A DNA stretch of 64,000 nucleotides from Deinococcus sp. HSC-46F16 (GCF_024171495.1 NZ_JALJZW010000006.1:123033-187032); one strand, 5' to 3'; shown: positions 36,456-56,526, counted from the first letter of the stretch. The notes: a model not told the origin generated them from the sequence alone. Numbers and translations: made by a program.

Positions 36456-37187
36456 ATGACCCTGGAACAGGCCCGCGCCGCCCTGAGAACCGCCCGCCGC
36501 GTGGCCGTCCTGACCGGCGCGGGCGTCAGTGCCGAGAGTGGCATCCCCACCTTCCGCGACGCGCAGACGGGGCACTGGGCACGCTTCCGCCCCGAGGACC
36601 TCGCCAGCCCGCAGGCCTACCGCCGCGACCCGGAGACCGTCTGGGCATGGTACGCGGGCCGCTACCGGGACGTGAGCCGGGCGCAACCGAACGAGGCCCA
36701 CCGCCTCCTCGCCCGGCTGGAGCGGGAAAAGGGTGACGGCTTTTTCCTCGCCACCCAGAACGTGGACGGCCTGCACGCGCGGGCGGGCAGCGAGCGCCTC
36801 GTGGAGCTGCACGGCAACCTCAGCACCGCCCGTTGCGAGGTCTGCGGAACCGTCGCGCCTCTGCCCGACCCGGAAACGTTCACGCCGCCGCCGACTTGCC
36901 CGGTGTGCAGTTCCCGAATGCGCCCCAACATCGTCTGGTTCGGGGAGTTTCTGCCCGAGCTGGCGCTGGAGGCCGCCACCCGCGCCTTTGAGGGGGCGGA
37001 AGTCGCCCTGATCGTGGGCACGAGCGGTCAGGTCTACCCGGCGGCGGGCCTCGCGCTGGAAACCCGGCGGGCGGGCGGCGTGGTGATCGAGGTCAACCCC
37101 GACGAGACGGAACTCACGCCCGACATGAGTTGCAGCGTGCGGGACGTGGCGTCACGGGGGCTGGCGGCGCTGCTGGGGGAGGGCTGA
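36456..37187 (+). CDS. cobB: NAD-dependent protein deacylase (sirtuin, CobB type)
   Basis: 243 residues. NAD-binding motifs GAGVSAESGIPTFRD (residues 19-33) and TQNVDGLH (about 99), the catalytic His in VELHGN, and a zinc module CEVCG...CPVCSS (about 128-150) mark a sirtuin. The WAWYAGRYRD segment supplies the Tyr-x-x-Arg pair that reads negatively charged acyl groups in class III sirtuins, so desuccinylase or demalonylase activity is likely beside deacetylation. TAGGCT, overlapping the kptA stop, is 6 nt from the ATG and could provide a promoter of its own. Confidence 0.93.
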   Translation: MTLEQARAALRTARRVAVLTGAGVSAESGIPTFRDAQTGHWARFRPEDLASPQAYRRDPETVWAWYAGRYRDVSRAQPNEAHRLLARLEREKGDGFFLATQNVDGLHARAGSERLVELHGNLSTARCEVCGTVAPLPDPETFTPPPTCPVCSSRMRPNIVWFGEFLPELALEAATRAFEGAEVALIVGTSGQVYPAAGLALETRRAGGVVIEVNPDETELTPDMSCSVRDVASRGLAALLGEG

Positions 37188-37286
37188 CCGCCCAACCGGG
37201 ACGCCTGTCACACCCGGTCCGGCGCCCCGCCTGTTAAACTTCCCCGTTTGAACGGGGCCGACGACGTGTCCCGCAAGGGGTGAGAC

Positions 37287-38759
<1,473 letters not shown>

Positions 38760-38783
38760 CCCGTCACTCCCCAAGACCCATTC

Positions 38784-38812
38784 TTGTGCTTGCGGTAACA
38801 CACAGGCAAACT
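38784..38812 (+). promoter_or_regulatory. Promoter of mscL
   Basis: TTGTGC (38784-38789), 17-nt spacer, CAAACT (38807-38812), then 5 nt to the ATG of mscL. The spacing is ideal and the short gap predicts a leaderless transcript. Confidence 0.6.
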
Positions 38813-38817
38813 GTCCC

Positions 38818-39201
38818 ATGCTCAGAGGGTTCCGGGATTTCGTGCTGCGCGGCAACGTCGTGGACCTTGCGGTCGGTGTGGTGATCGGGGCCGCCTTCAC
38901 CGGCATCGTGACGGCCTTTTCGAACAGCTTCATCAATCCGCTGATCAAGGCGGTCACTGGGGGTGGGGCGCAGGTGGGCGGCACCTTCACGCTGAACGGA
39001 GCGGTGTTCGACTACGGCGCCTTTATCACGGCGCTGCTGAACTTCCTGATCGTGGCGGCCATCCTGTATTTCCTGGTAGTCACCCCGGTCAACCGCATCA
39101 ACGAGCGCTTCAAGCGCGAGGACAAGCCCGCCGTGGCCGAACCCAGCAACGAGGAAAAGCTCCTCGCCGAGATTCGGGACGAACTGCGCCGACGGCCCTG
39201 A
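38818..39201 (+). CDS. mscL: Large-conductance mechanosensitive channel
   Basis: 127 residues. MscL opens under membrane tension to release solutes after osmotic downshock. The N-terminal [23 protein letters not shown] is the family signature covering the amphipathic helix and pore helix TM1; TM2 is at about 60-85 ([20 protein letters not shown]), and a charged C-terminal helix completes the pentamer bundle ([13 protein letters not shown]). Confidence 0.96.
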   Translation: MLRGFRDFVLRGNVVDLAVGVVIGAAFTGIVTAFSNSFINPLIKAVTGGGAQVGGTFTLNGAVFDYGAFITALLNFLIVAAILYFLVVTPVNRINERFKREDKPAVAEPSNEEKLLAEIRDELRRRP

Positions 39202-39229
39202 GGCGCGTCGGCTGCCCTATCCTTTCCCC

Positions 39230-39694
39230 ATGACCCTGAACTCCGCCGAGCTGCACGCCCGCACCTTCCGCTCCCACCGCGGAGCCCTGATGGACCTCTA
39301 CGCGGAGCTGCCCGAGGAGCATGGCCACTTCGCTGCGTGGGAGGGCGGCATGAGCTTGATCGGGCAGGCCGACCACCTCGCCGACAGCAGCGTGATGATG
39401 CTGGGCATGATCGCGGGACAGGCTCCCCAGCGCCCCGCTCCCGGTGCCGGAAGTGCCAGCGTCGCCGAGGTGCGTGAGCGCCTGCGCCAGACCACCGAGC
39501 AGGTGGCCTCGGCCGTCGCCGCCCTGAGCGAGGAGGACCTCGCCCGCAGCGTGCCCGCCTTCGGGGGCCGCCCCCTCCCCGTCGCCGCGCTGCTCGACAT
39601 GCTGATCGGCCACGAGGCCCACCACAAGGGCCAGGTCTGGGTGATGGCCCGGCAGGTGGGGGTCAAGCCGCCGATGTTCGTGAAGATGGGGTAA
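39230..39694 (+). CDS. DinB-family protein
   Basis: 154 residues forming a four-helix bundle with the His triad of DinB/YfiT proteins: GQADHLADS near residue 45, and [16 protein letters not shown] near 124. Such proteins bind a metal and often act as thiol-dependent S-transferases. DinB family members are strongly expanded in Deinococcus. Leaderless: TATCCT 6 nt before the ATG. Confidence 0.88.
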   Translation: MTLNSAELHARTFRSHRGALMDLYAELPEEHGHFAAWEGGMSLIGQADHLADSSVMMLGMIAGQAPQRPAPGAGSASVAEVRERLRQTTEQVASAVAALSEEDLARSVPAFGGRPLPVAALLDMLIGHEAHHKGQVWVMARQVGVKPPMFVKMG

Positions 39695-39764
39695 TTCCGG
39701 GCACAGCCCCGAGCGAAGCGAGCAGAAGGGAAACGCCGCCTGCCGCCCTCAACATCAACAGAAA

Positions 39765-39802
39765 GCGGAACGCTCATACCCGAGCGTTCCGCCTCTTTTT
39801 TT
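39765..39802. terminator. Strong bidirectional terminator
   Basis: Perfect 11-bp stem GCGGAACGCTC (39765-39775) / GAGCGTTCCGC (39782-39792), loop ATACCC, followed by CTCTTTTTTT on the plus strand. It separates the convergent DinB and VWA genes. Confidence 0.9.
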
Positions 39803-39824
39803 AGGAGCGACTGGCCGCTGGCCG

Positions 39825-41036
<1,212 letters not shown>

Positions 41037-41189
41037 ACCGGTGACCTCCGTAAGGGGCAGCATGGCGCGTCCCGCCGCACAGGTTTGTAATGCCCCGCTC
41101 TAGCCCGTCAGGCCAGCCGGTCCGGAATTCAAGGTCGGCGTCCCTCCGGCTGTCCCCAGGTAAAGGAATCGTTATTTGGAGGAGCACCG

Positions 41190-41303
41190 ATGCAACTCTC
41201 CGGTCAATCTCCCCTGTCTGATGAGTTGAGAAGACCAAGGAGCCTGAAGTTTCCTCATTTAAAGCTCATTTACGTAAGGGGCATGTCAGACCTTTCTTCC
41301 TAA
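41190..41303 (+). CDS. Candidate small ORF (37 residues) in the leader of the surface-protein block
   Basis: In the 343-bp gap between the VWA gene and the surface operon, an ATG at 41190 follows TTTGGAGGAG with 5 nt spacing and opens a 37-residue frame ending TAA. It is one of the best Shine-Dalgarno sites in the window. The peptide starts [13 protein letters not shown] and is basic in the middle. It could be a leader peptide or a small protein; only the ribosome site argues for it. The remaining gap holds an AT-richer stretch (41160-41290) likely to contain the operon promoter. Confidence 0.35.
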   Translation: MQLSGQSPLSDELRRPRSLKFPHLKLIYVRGMSDLSS

Positions 41304-41378
41304 GCTCCTCTTCGTCACGGGTCGCTCACACCTGAGACCTCTGGCCCCCAATCCTGTCCCGCCCCCTGAAGGAGTCTG

Positions 41379-41873
41379 ATGAAGTCCACGCCCACCCTGC
41401 TGCTGGTCCTCCTTGGTACGGCCCTGGCCCAGGGCACCTCGCCCCTGGTGCTGACCCTCGCCCAGTCGCTGATTCAGACCGTTCAGGAAGGCGGCCAGGC
41501 GACCGAGAAGCGCACGCCGAACTACACCAAGGTCCGTCCCGGCGACCTGCTCGCGCAGACCGTCACCGCCCGCAACGTCAGCTCCCGCACGCTGGCGAAC
41601 GTGGCCGTGCGGCTGCCGGTTCCGGCCGGGCACGTGTACGTCGCGCCCGATGGAACTGCTCCCGCGGGCGTGCGCACCGAGTACTCCATCGACGGGGGCA
41701 AGACCTTTGCCCCCGCGCCCCTGAAGAAAAAAGTCACCGTGACCGAAAACGGCAAGACCGTGACCAAAGAGGTCGAGGTCAAACCGGGTGAGTACCAGGC
41801 GGTCCGCTGGACCATCGCCGCGCTGCCCGCCGGAACCGAGAAGACCCTCGGGTTCCGCGTGCAGGTGAAGTGA
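41379..41873 (+). CDS. Secreted DUF11-like protein
   Basis: 164 residues, with AAGGAG 6 nt before the ATG. Signal peptide 1-19 (ends ALAQG), then one beta-sandwich resembling the DUF11 domain: [75 protein letters not shown]. It is the first of five co-directional surface-protein genes and the smallest, so it might be a soluble or adaptor component. Confidence 0.82.
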   Translation: MKSTPTLLLVLLGTALAQGTSPLVLTLAQSLIQTVQEGGQATEKRTPNYTKVRPGDLLAQTVTARNVSSRTLANVAVRLPVPAGHVYVAPDGTAPAGVRTEYSIDGGKTFAPAPLKKKVTVTENGKTVTKEVEVKPGEYQAVRWTIAALPAGTEKTLGFRVQVK

Positions 41874-41926
41874 AGTTTTATTCCCACGCCGCTCAGGGCC
41901 GGACGCCCCAAGCAAAAGGAGCACAC

Positions 41927-44206
<2,280 letters not shown>

Positions 44207-44217
44207 GCCCTCTCCCC

Positions 44218-44248
44218 GGCGCACCTCGCTTCCCCTGCGGGGTGCGCC
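44218..44248 (+). promoter_or_regulatory. Intercistronic hairpin in the surface operon
   Basis: GGCGCACC (44218-44225) pairs perfectly with GGTGCGCC (44241-44248) twelve bases after the stop of the 759-residue protein gene. The T-run that would make it a terminator is missing, so it may partly attenuate or stabilise the upstream message. Confidence 0.4.
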
Positions 44249-44356
44249 TGCTCCCCCGAGCACCGGCCAACAAGAGACGTTCTTTTTGCTTTGCCCGCGC
44301 ACCAAGCGCCCCGCTTTCCCTCTCTCCAGAGTTTCCGCCCGAGGAGTTGACCCGCT

Positions 44357-47134
44357 GTGAAACACCCCCCCCTTGCGCTGCTGATCCCCGGCCTGCTGGC
44401 GGGGGCTTTCGCGGCAGGTGCCCAGGCCCAGACGGCGACCAGACAGATCCCCGCCGGAACCGAAATCACCAACCAGGCGACCGCCACCTTCGAGCCCCTC
44501 ACGCCCGGCGGCGTGGCGAGCGTCGAGTCCAACCTCGTTCGCACGGTCGTGCAGGCGGTGTGCGCGGTCAGTGTGTCCCCCGACGGGACGGTGCAGGCCC
44601 CCGGCCAGAGCGCGACCCTGCTGCCCGGTGAAGGCGCGACTTTCGCCTACACGGTCGTCAACAGTGGCAACGACCGCTTCACCCTGCCGCTCTCGGCCCG
44701 CACCGAGCCGGGCAGCGCCCACACCCCCACGACCCGGCTGGTGCTGGACACCAACGGCAACGGGGTGGCCGACGCGGGCGAGGAGGAGGTCGGGTCCCTG
44801 ACCCTGGACGCCGGAGCCGCGGCCCGGGTGCTGCTCGCCGTGGAGACGGCCGAGAGCGCCGGGGGCGACGCCTTCGTGAACCTGGTGGCGAGCTGCGGCG
44901 GAAACCAGCAGGACGCCAACAACGTCAGCCGCGTGCGGGTCGGGCCGCCGCCCGTGCTGGAAGTGGGCAAGAGCTTCACGCCCGCGCTCGTGCGTCCCGG
45001 CACCGAGACCACCGTCACCGTGACCACCCGCAATGCCGGGGACGGGGACAGCCGCGAGGTCGTGCTGACCGATCCCCTGGCCGAGCAGATCGCGCAGGGC
45101 CTGGTTTATGTTCCCGGCAGCGCGAATGCGAGCGCCGGGGTGCTCGAATACACCGCCGACGGCGTGACCTGGGGGGCCACCGAGCCCGGCGGGGTGCGCG
45201 GGGTGCGCGGGGTGCGGGTGCGGGCGGCCAGCCTCGCGGCGGGGGAGGACCTCACCCTCACCTTCCGGATGCGGGCGACCGAGGCCGCCGAGAACCGGGT
45301 GATTCCCAACGTCGCCACCGCCATCACGGGCCGTCAGCAGGCCCAGGGCCGCGCCAGCGCCGACGTGCGCTACCAGCCCGGCGTCGCCCTCGGCCCGGTG
45401 GGCGAGCCCGAGGCCCCCGAGAACACCCCGGCCGACCTCCAGACCAAGCCCTTCGCCGTGGTCGGGCAGGAGGTCTGCTTCGACCACACGCTGAAGAACA
45501 CCGGGGACGTGCGCGACCTGTTCGCGGTCACCGTGACCTACCCCCAGGGCGCGGCGACGGCCCGCCTGACCGGCGCGGACGGGGCGCCCCTGGTGCAGCC
45601 CCTGCCGCTCGACCCCGGCGGGACCGCGCTGGTGCGGGTGTGTTACGACGCCACCCGGACGGGCGGGCTGGAGGCCCTGCTCACCGCCTCGGGCACCCGC
45701 GGCACGAGCAACACCACCCGCGACGTGGTGCAGGCGGTCGAGGCCGGGCTCCCCGAACTCGTCAAGACCGTCTCGTCCGGCCCCGAGCGCACCGTGTCGC
45801 AGGGCGAGGAGCTGACCTACACCCTGCGCGTCCGCAACCCCTACACCCGCCCCCTGACCGGCGTCACGGTGAGCGATCCCCTGCCTGGGCACGTGGACTT
45901 CGTGGAAGCGTCGGCGGGCGGCCGCGTGAGCGGCGAGGCGGGCGCCCAGACCGTGAGCTGGTCGGTGGGAACGCTTCAGCCCGGCGAGACGCGCAGCTTC
46001 ACCGTGCGGGCGCGGGTGAGCACGCGGGCAGTGGACGGTGAGGCGCTGAAAAACGTCTTCAACATGGTCTCGACCGAGTTCCCCACGCCCCTGCCCAGCA
46101 ACGAGGTCCGCAGCCCGGTCTGGAGCGCGGCGCTGCGCATCACCAAGGTGGTTAGCAGCGCCCAGGCCGCCCCCGGCGACCGCCTGACCTACACCCTGAG
46201 GATCCAGAACCTCTCCGCGACCACCGCCATCGTCGACGCCGTGGTGACCGACACCCCGGCCCGCGGGCTGAACTACCTGCCCGGCACGGGCACCCTGGCG
46301 GGCCAGCTTCTGCCCGACCCGGCGATCACGAACGGGGTGCTGCGCTGGAGCATCGGGACGATTCCGGCGGGCGGCACAGCCGAACTCACCTACCAGACCC
46401 GCGTGACCGGCGACGCGACGGGCGACCTCGTCAACCGGGTGGAGGTCGTGGGCAACGGGGCTGGCGGCAACGCCCGCGCCATCGCCAGCAACGTGGCAAC
46501 CGCCGTGACCCGGTTGAACCTCGGCGCTTTCGCGCCGCTGGCCGACCTGCTGGGCACGGTCTTCGTGGACCGCAACCGCAACGGCGTCTTCGACGAGGGA
46601 GTCGACACCCCGGTCGAGCGGGCGCGGGTGCTGCTGGCCGGGGGCCGCCTGGTGCTGACGGACGCGGCGGGCCGCTACCACTTCGCGGGGGTGCCGCTGG
46701 GGACGCACGCGCTGCGCCTCGATCCCGGCTCGGTGCCCTACCTGCCGCTGAACGTGCCGGGAGACGGCGGCCTGCCGGGCACCCGCACCGTGCATGTCCG
46801 GGGCCTGACCGGGGTGGACTTTCCGCTCGCGCCCCTCGGCGGCGAGGTCGCGGCCCTGCGCCGGACCACCCTGACTGTCGGCGGGCTGCGGGTCGAGAAG
46901 AGCCTGCAGCGCACCCCCGAAGGGTATGTGGTCACCCTGCGGCTGGTCTCGGCGGCCGACCTCGCGGAGTTCGAGTTGCAAGACGCGCTGCCCACGGGCG
47001 CGGCGCTGAAAGACGGCCGCAATACCCTGTCGGGCACCCTGAAGGCCGGAGAGACGCTCCTGACCTACCGCTTCGCATTCACGGGCGAGCCGGGCGCGGC
47101 CCTGACCGACCCCGCCGTCCGCTGGAGGAACTGA
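44357..47134 (+). CDS. Secreted DUF11/SdrB-type surface protein
   Basis: 925 residues from a GTG with GAGGAG 10 nt upstream. Signal peptide 1-27. Six or so DUF11-like repeats follow, for example [28 protein letters not shown] (about 197), [36 protein letters not shown] (about 470) and [25 protein letters not shown] (about 595). Near 735 there is an SdrB-like (SpaA-like) domain: [35 protein letters not shown]. The last 90 residues form a partial repeat that seems to continue into the next gene, which starts only 2 nt later. Confidence 0.87.
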   Translation: MKHPPLALLIPGLLAGAFAAGAQAQTATRQIPAGTEITNQATATFEPLTPGGVASVESNLVRTVVQAVCAVSVSPDGTVQAPGQSATLLPGEGATFAYTVVNSGNDRFTLPLSARTEPGSAHTPTTRLVLDTNGNGVADAGEEEVGSLTLDAGAAARVLLAVETAESAGGDAFVNLVASCGGNQQDANNVSRVRVGPPPVLEVGKSFTPALVRPGTETTVTVTTRNAGDGDSREVVLTDPLAEQIAQGLVYVPGSANASAGVLEYTADGVTWGATEPGGVRGVRGVRVRAASLAAGEDLTLTFRMRATEAAENRVIPNVATAITGRQQAQGRASADVRYQPGVALGPVGEPEAPENTPADLQTKPFAVVGQEVCFDHTLKNTGDVRDLFAVTVTYPQGAATARLTGADGAPLVQPLPLDPGGTALVRVCYDATRTGGLEALLTASGTRGTSNTTRDVVQAVEAGLPELVKTVSSGPERTVSQGEELTYTLRVRNPYTRPLTGVTVSDPLPGHVDFVEASAGGRVSGEAGAQTVSWSVGTLQPGETRSFTVRARVSTRAVDGEALKNVFNMVSTEFPTPLPSNEVRSPVWSAALRITKVVSSAQAAPGDRLTYTLRIQNLSATTAIVDAVVTDTPARGLNYLPGTGTLAGQLLPDPAITNGVLRWSIGTIPAGGTAELTYQTRVTGDATGDLVNRVEVVGNGAGGNARAIASNVATAVTRLNLGAFAPLADLLGTVFVDRNRNGVFDEGVDTPVERARVLLAGGRLVLTDAAGRYHFAGVPLGTHALRLDPGSVPYLPLNVPGDGGLPGTRTVHVRGLTGVDFPLAPLGGEVAALRRTTLTVGGLRVEKSLQRTPEGYVVTLRLVSAADLAEFELQDALPTGAALKDGRNTLSGTLKAGETLLTYRFAFTGEPGAALTDPAVRWRN
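45191..45217 (+). repeat. Three-copy 9-nt tandem repeat
   Basis: GGGGTGCGC occurs twice in a row and then once with a last-base change, inside the 925-residue surface protein, giving GVRGVRGVR in the protein. Such repeats in frame can expand or shrink without a frameshift. Confidence 0.8.
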
Positions 47135-47136
47135 CC

Positions 47137-50312
<3,176 letters not shown>

Positions 50313-50316
<4 letters not shown>

Positions 50317-53300
50317 ACGTTCGTCCCGCAAGGCAGGTTTTGCGTCGGCTCTGGACAGCGGTGATTCCCGTTGTGGTCCTTGCGGCCCTCGGCAGCGCGG
50401 AGGCGACGCCCAACCTGGTCATCCGTCCCATCACCTGGGACGTCATCGGTCTGGACAGCAACAATGTCAACACCGGCCCAGACACCTTTCCCGTGGGTGC
50501 ACGCGTATGCAACGTGGGCACCTCTACGGCCACGGACGTCAAGGCCAGGTTCTTTTTCGACGGTGCCAAGACCAACACCTACATCAACCTGCTGGGCCTC
50601 AGCGAGCTGACGCTCAAGGACCTGCCTCCTGGGGCCACGCCGCCCCACCCCAACACGATCAGCAGTATTCCCAACAACTGTCAGGACGCGTACTTCAACG
50701 TCGTCATCACCCGCAACCGGAATGCCTATTCCGACCGCGGCAACGACAATTCCACGCCTGCCCAGCGCAACACGCAGCTCTACTACATCGAGGCGAGCGC
50801 CACGGGGGTTACCCCCCTCACCACGCCGCGCCCCCGCGAGCTGTTCGTCGAAAAGCTCGTGTCGCAAAACCGTAACTCGGTGGTCAGCTTTACCACCGTG
50901 TCTCCTGCCACCTCGACCGTGAGCGTGGGGCAGGTGCTCCAATTCCGGCTCAATGCCAAGACAGCGACAGGCGGCTACGAGCAACTCGAGAACTTCCCGG
51001 TGCTGCCCAACTCGATGTATCAGATCCTGAACGTCTCGACGAACTACATGGAGCCGACCGGGGCGATCAACAGCACGGTCTACGGGGATGCCTGCGGATG
51101 GGAGAACAACCGCACGAGCGCCAATTACCACAACAACGGCACGTGTATCGGCCCGGCCAACTACACGGGCGGCAAGGTCGGCAACGACATGTCCTCACTG
51201 TATACCGTGCGCGTGATCAGCGGCGGCAACTCCGGCGTCTACAACCTCATCTACGACTACTCGGGCAGCAGCTACCACTACAACAGCGACTATGGCACGA
51301 GCGCCAGCGGGTTCATGGTGACGGCCCTGGCGCCCGATCTCACCCTGACCAAGACCCACACGGGCAACTTCACGGTGGGGCAGCCTGGCAGCTTTACTTT
51401 CACCGTGTCGGCCGCCGTCACGGACGTGTACGGCACCACGACCGTCACCGACACGCTGCCGTCGGGACTGTCCTTGCCTGACGGTCCCGTCACGCTCTCG
51501 GGCACGAATGCGACGAGCTGGTCTTGCACCTCGGCCAGTAACACGGTGACCTGCACGAGCACCAACGTCGATACTCCGGGGCAGCCCAACACGCCTTTCC
51601 TGAAGGCGGGCGCAAGCAGCACCTTCAACATCACGGGCATCGTGGTGGGTGCCGCAGCCGCTCCTGGCGTCACGAACACGGCCTCGGTCAGCAATCCCAA
51701 CGAGGACCCCACCAAAAGGACCAACAACACGGCGTCCGATCCGGTCACGGTGACGCCCAGTGCTGACCTGTCCATCAGCAAGTCCGGCCCCGCCGCCATC
51801 GGCTCGGGTGGGGCAGTGACGTACACGCTCCAGGTGTGGAACAACGGTCCCAGTGCCGTGAGCGGCGTCAATGTAAGCGATGCCCTCCCCAGCGGGTTCA
51901 CGGTGACGGGACTCACCTGCGCCGCGACGAGCACCCCGGTGGGTGCCACGGCTTGCGGCACCCAGACCTTCACGACCAGCAGCGTGACCATCTCCACAGG
52001 TCGGCTGGCCTTGGACACCGTTCCGGGGAATGCGACCCCCGACGGCAATTTCCTGACCTATACCCTCACGGGAACGGCGCCCACCAGTGGCCTGCTCAGC
52101 AACACGGCCAGCTTGACGGTTCCCTCGGGGACAGTCGATCCCTTCGCAGGCAACAACAGTACGGCCGCCGCGCCCACGCAGACCCGGATCATCGACGCGG
52201 TGAACGACAATTCCCCCATTACCAGCAGTACTGGTGGGACCGTCCCGGTGCTGAACAACGACACGGTCGGTGGTGTGGTGGCGACCCCTTCGAACGCGGG
52301 GGTGACCATCACCAACAACGGCGGCATTGCGAACCTGAGCGTCGTGAATGGCCAGTTGAACGTGCCGGCCAACACACCGGCCAATACCTACACCGTGACC
52401 TACCAGTTGTGCGACAGCACGGTAGCGGCGGCCTGCGACACAGCCACGGTGGTCATCACCGTGAGCGCCAGCAACTTCGCCTGCACCGTCCCCGTGGGCG
52501 TCAGCTCCAGCGGTTCGGGAGCCGGCACGCTCTACACGTTGAGTGGCAGCAGCTTCACGACCTTGACGGCTGTCGCGACCCTGGCACAAGGGTCCTTCGC
52601 GGTGGGGCGTGCTCCGGACGGGGTGGTGTATTACGTTGGCGTCGCGAACGGCAACCTGTACTACTACAACCCGGCGACGAATGCAGGTGGGAGTGTTCGG
52701 AACACGGCGAACACTGCCAATATCCAGATCGCCCAGCCTCAGCCCATCACCACCCCGCTGAACCTCACCACCACGGTGACGCGTCTGGCGGTCGCGCCCA
52801 ACGGGACCGCCTACGCCATCACCGGAAACGGCACGGTCTACAGCTTCCCGACGAACGGGCGCTTGGGCACAGTTCCCTCCACGACCGTCACCACCCTGGG
52901 CCAACTGCAAGACCGCAGCGGCACTGCCGTGAATCTGACCGATGGCGGCGACTTCTTCTTCGACTCCGACGGAGTGGCCTGGGCAGTGCTGACCGATCTG
53001 GTCACCAGCAGCCCCACCTACAACCAGTCGGTGCTGTGGAAGTTGGACTTGGGCAGCATGACGTCCACCAATCGCAGTGTCGCCACGCCCATCGCCGCCG
53101 TCGCGGTCAACGGGGCCGTCAGTACCGCCAACCCCCTCAACGGGATCGTCGATACGGGCTCGGGGCTGATCGTGACCGATAACAACGGCAGAGTGTCCAG
53201 CTTCGATCTGGGGGTAGCCAACATGTCTTCTGGCAGCCCGCTCACGCCCACGTTGTATGACCTGGCCACCTGCACTTACCGGGTGTTTCGCCCGAACCTG

Positions 53301-54152
53301 ACCATCGACAAGACCGTCTCGCCCACGACGAGTGTCAGGCCTGGGGATTCCCTGACCTATACCGTCAAGGTCACCAACACGGGCAGCGCCCCGGCCACCA
53401 CCGTCAGGTTGGCTGACCCCATTCCAGCCAACACGACCTACAGGGTGGGGTCGACCACCCTGAACGGCACAGCGCAACCGGACGTCTCAGGGGCCATGCC
53501 CTATGCCACAGCGGCGGCGGTCAGAAGCACCCGCAGCGGCGCGGCTTACGTCTACCCTGGAGCAGCCCTGGCGGCTGGAAGCACGGCCACGGTCAGCTTC
53601 GGAGTCACGGTCAATACCCCCATGCCTGTGGGTGTGTACACGGTTTCGAATACAGCCACATTGACCTACGATCCCTACGGCAGCAGTTCCACTCAGCAAA
53701 GCCCCACGGTCGTGACCAACATCCTGGTGTCGCCGAACGTCACCCTGACCAAAACGGTTCGGAACATCACCGCCGCCACCCCCGAGACCACCACCTCCAC
53801 GGTCGGCAAACCGGGAGACGTGCTTGAGTTCTGCCTGTATTACAGGAACATGGGTGGTCCGGCGCAGAATTTCGTCATGACCGATCCCCTCGCGTCCACC
53901 ATCACGTTCCTGAGTGACGCTTACGCGGCGGGTCAGGGCCTCGCCTGGGCACAATATGCCGCCAATGGAACGACACTGCAGGCACCGATCTACCTGACCA
54001 ATGGAGCCGACGGCGATCAGGGTGCCTTTGGAGCGTACACGAGAGGTTCGGTGACCACGCAAAACACGGTGCAACTCAGCCTCGCTGACGTGGCCGGGGC
54101 TGGAAGCGCGGGAAGCCGGGGCCAGCTCTGCTTCCGGGCGACCATCCGGTAG
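50313..54152 (+). CDS. Giant secreted DUF11 protein with propeller-like middle
   Basis: 1279 residues from a GTG that overlaps the previous stop (GTGA), with AGGAGG 6 nt upstream. Signal segment about 12-31 (ends EATP). An N-terminal domain (about 32-200) with a Cys pair leads to DUF11 repeats at about 345-480, 485-620 and 985-1130, and a last one near 1140-1279. Between about 720 and 980 a repetitive [24 protein letters not shown] region looks like a beta-propeller. Cys residues are more frequent than in the sister proteins. The base composition is lower in GC than the rest of the operon. It is the last gene, followed by a terminator. Confidence 0.86.
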
Positions 54153-54187
54153 GGCACGGCGCCGGATCGAGACCTGATCCCAGTGAG

Positions 54188-54222
54188 AGGAGGCAACCTG
54201 TTTGGGTTGCCCTCTTTTCTTT
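54188..54222 (+). terminator. Terminator of the surface-protein operon
   Basis: Stem GGCAACC (54192-54198) / GGTTGCC (54205-54211), extended by flanking GAG/CTC, followed by CTCTTTTCTTT. A convincing Rho-independent terminator 40 nt after the last gene. The rest of the 245-bp gap to the next gene holds no other visible feature except the next gene's promoter. Confidence 0.9.
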
Positions 54223-54397
54223 GGCTGCTCCGGCTGATCGGGCGTGCTCCAAAACAATGTGGGGCAAGATTCGGCCCCGGGGGTTTTTAGCAGGCACCTG
54301 ATTCGTGGGGTGTCAGGGCCTACGCTCTGTTCCTGTTCTCTGGCCAGCTTTCATGGCGGCTCCTTTCCCCAGCCTGGAGTCCCCTACAATCCTCCCC

Positions 54398-55306
54398 GTG
54401 TCCTCCCGCTCGCTCGGTCTGCTGCTGCTCGTGCTCGTCACCCTGCTGTGGGGCAGCACCTTCGCGGTGGTCAAGGAACTCGGCGAGCTGCTGCCGCCCC
54501 CCGTCCTGATCGCGTGGCGTTTCCTGATCGCGTCGCTGGCGCTGCTGCCCGCGCTGCTGCTCTCGCGGGAGCGGGCGGCCGCTGTCCCGACTGGCCCCGC
54601 CCGCCCCCTCTGGCGCGACGGGCTGATCCTGGGGGCGTGGCTGATCGCCGGGTACGGCACCCAGACCATCGCCCTTCAGACCACTGGGGCGAACCGGGCC
54701 GCCTTTTTCACGGCGCTCAGCGTGGTGCTCGTCCCGCTGTGGCTCACGGTGGCGCAGCGCCGCCCGCTGCCCTGGGGGCTGTGGCTGGCGCTGCCGCTGG
54801 CGGTCGGCGGGCTGGCCCTGCTGTCATGGGAGGGGGGTGCCCTCGTTGTGGGGGACGCTTGGGCGCTCGCCTGCGCCGTCACGTACGCGGGATTCATCAT
54901 CGCGCTGGAACGCACCGCGAGTCGGCACGGGGCGCTGCGCTTCACCTTCGCGCAACTGCTGGCCGTGACCGCGCTGGCCTGGGTCTGGGCGCTGCTCGCC
55001 GAGCCCGGTCGCCTGTGGCCGCCCGCCGCCGCGTGGGGGCCGCTGGTGTACCTGGGGGTGGCGGCCACCGCCGTGACGACCCTCCTCCAGACGGTGGGAC
55101 AGCGCCGGGTCAGCGCCGCCGAGGCCAGCCTGATCTATGCCCTCGAACCCGTGGCCGCCGCCCTCTTCAGCTTCCTGCTGATCGGGGAGCGCATCGGGCT
55201 GCGGGGGGCGGTCGGCGGGCTGCTCGTCGTGGTCGCCACCCTGCTGGGGCAGCGGGCGGGCGAGGCCCATCCCGAGACGCCCACCCCGCAGGCCGAAACC
55301 TCCTAG
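54398..55306 (+). CDS. DMT-superfamily (EamA) transporter
   Basis: 302 residues from a GTG at 54398, chosen because TACAAT (54385-54390) stands 7 nt upstream; the longer frames from 54305 or 54353 would run through that promoter. Ten membrane helices in two EamA repeats: [16 protein letters not shown] (first), then [25 protein letters not shown] (second), and the typical [28 protein letters not shown] near the end. Probably a metabolite or drug exporter; substrate unknown. Confidence 0.9.
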   Translation: MSSRSLGLLLLVLVTLLWGSTFAVVKELGELLPPPVLIAWRFLIASLALLPALLLSRERAAAVPTGPARPLWRDGLILGAWLIAGYGTQTIALQTTGANRAAFFTALSVVLVPLWLTVAQRRPLPWGLWLALPLAVGGLALLSWEGGALVVGDAWALACAVTYAGFIIALERTASRHGALRFTFAQLLAVTALAWVWALLAEPGRLWPPAAAWGPLVYLGVAATAVTTLLQTVGQRRVSAAEASLIYALEPVAAALFSFLLIGERIGLRGAVGGLLVVVATLLGQRAGEAHPETPTPQAETS

Positions 55307-55310
55307 CCGC

Positions 55311-55802
55311 TCAGCGGCGGTCCGGCACCAGCAAGGTCCGCAGCGCCGGGGAGGCGCCCCACACCCCCATCAGGCCCTCGCGCAGGACCGAGCGGCGCAC
55401 GGCGGTGTACAGCGGGGTGGGCAGCTCGGCCGACGGATAGACCCCGGTGCGCCCCTGGGCACCCACCCGCACCCCCAGCGGAAACCCCAGGGTCAGGGTC
55501 GCCACCAGCACGCCCCCCAGCAGCAGTCCACCCAGCGCCCCGGCCCCGGTATGCCAGCGCGGCGCGGGTCCCGCCTGCGTCAGCACCAGGCGGCGCAGCC
55601 CCACGCTCAGGGCCAGGCCCAGCACCAGCGCGGCGCCCAGGGCCAGCGCCCACCCGCCCGCCGCCTGCCCAGCGCGGTTGGCGAGCCAGCACGCCAGCAC
55701 GCCGCCCGCCCCCCACGCCAGCCCTGCCAGCCCCCGCCGGGCGCCCAGCGCGGTCAGCACGGCCCAGACCGTCACGAGCAGAGCGTCGAACCAGGTGATC
55801 AC
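55311..55802 (-). CDS. CvpA-like membrane protein
   Basis: 163 residues from a GTG with TAGACT 7 nt upstream. Four hydrophobic segments. The N-terminal [29 protein letters not shown] and the middle [16 protein letters not shown] fit the CvpA family (colicin V production/envelope stress proteins). The C-terminal 50 residues are soluble. The 3' end almost touches the convergent transporter gene. Confidence 0.75.
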   Translation of the reverse strand: MITWFDALLVTVWAVLTALGARRGLAGLAWGAGGVLACWLANRAGQAAGGWALALGAALVLGLALSVGLRRLVLTQAGPAPRWHTGAGALGGLLLGGVLVATLTLGFPLGVRVGAQGRTGVYPSAELPTPLYTAVRRSVLREGLMGVWGASPALRTLLVPDRR

Positions 55803-55869
55803 GCGGGCCAGTCTAGCGGCCCAGCCGGGAGATGGTGGGCGCGGCTGCCGTTCCCGGCGGGGGGGCGTC

Positions 55870-55875
55870 TACACT
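55870..55875 (+). promoter_or_regulatory. Leaderless -10 box of the response-regulator gene
   Basis: TACACT, 6 nt before the ATG at 55882, with no Shine-Dalgarno between. Typical of the leaderless promoters in this window. Confidence 0.65.
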
Positions 55876-55881
55876 GGGGGC

Positions 55882-56526
<645 letters not shown>

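Noticed and set aside
41266..41277. TCATTTACGTAA, resembling the right half of an RDRM
   Set aside because: The left half (needed for the palindrome) has four mismatches, so DdrO control of the surface operon is not supported.
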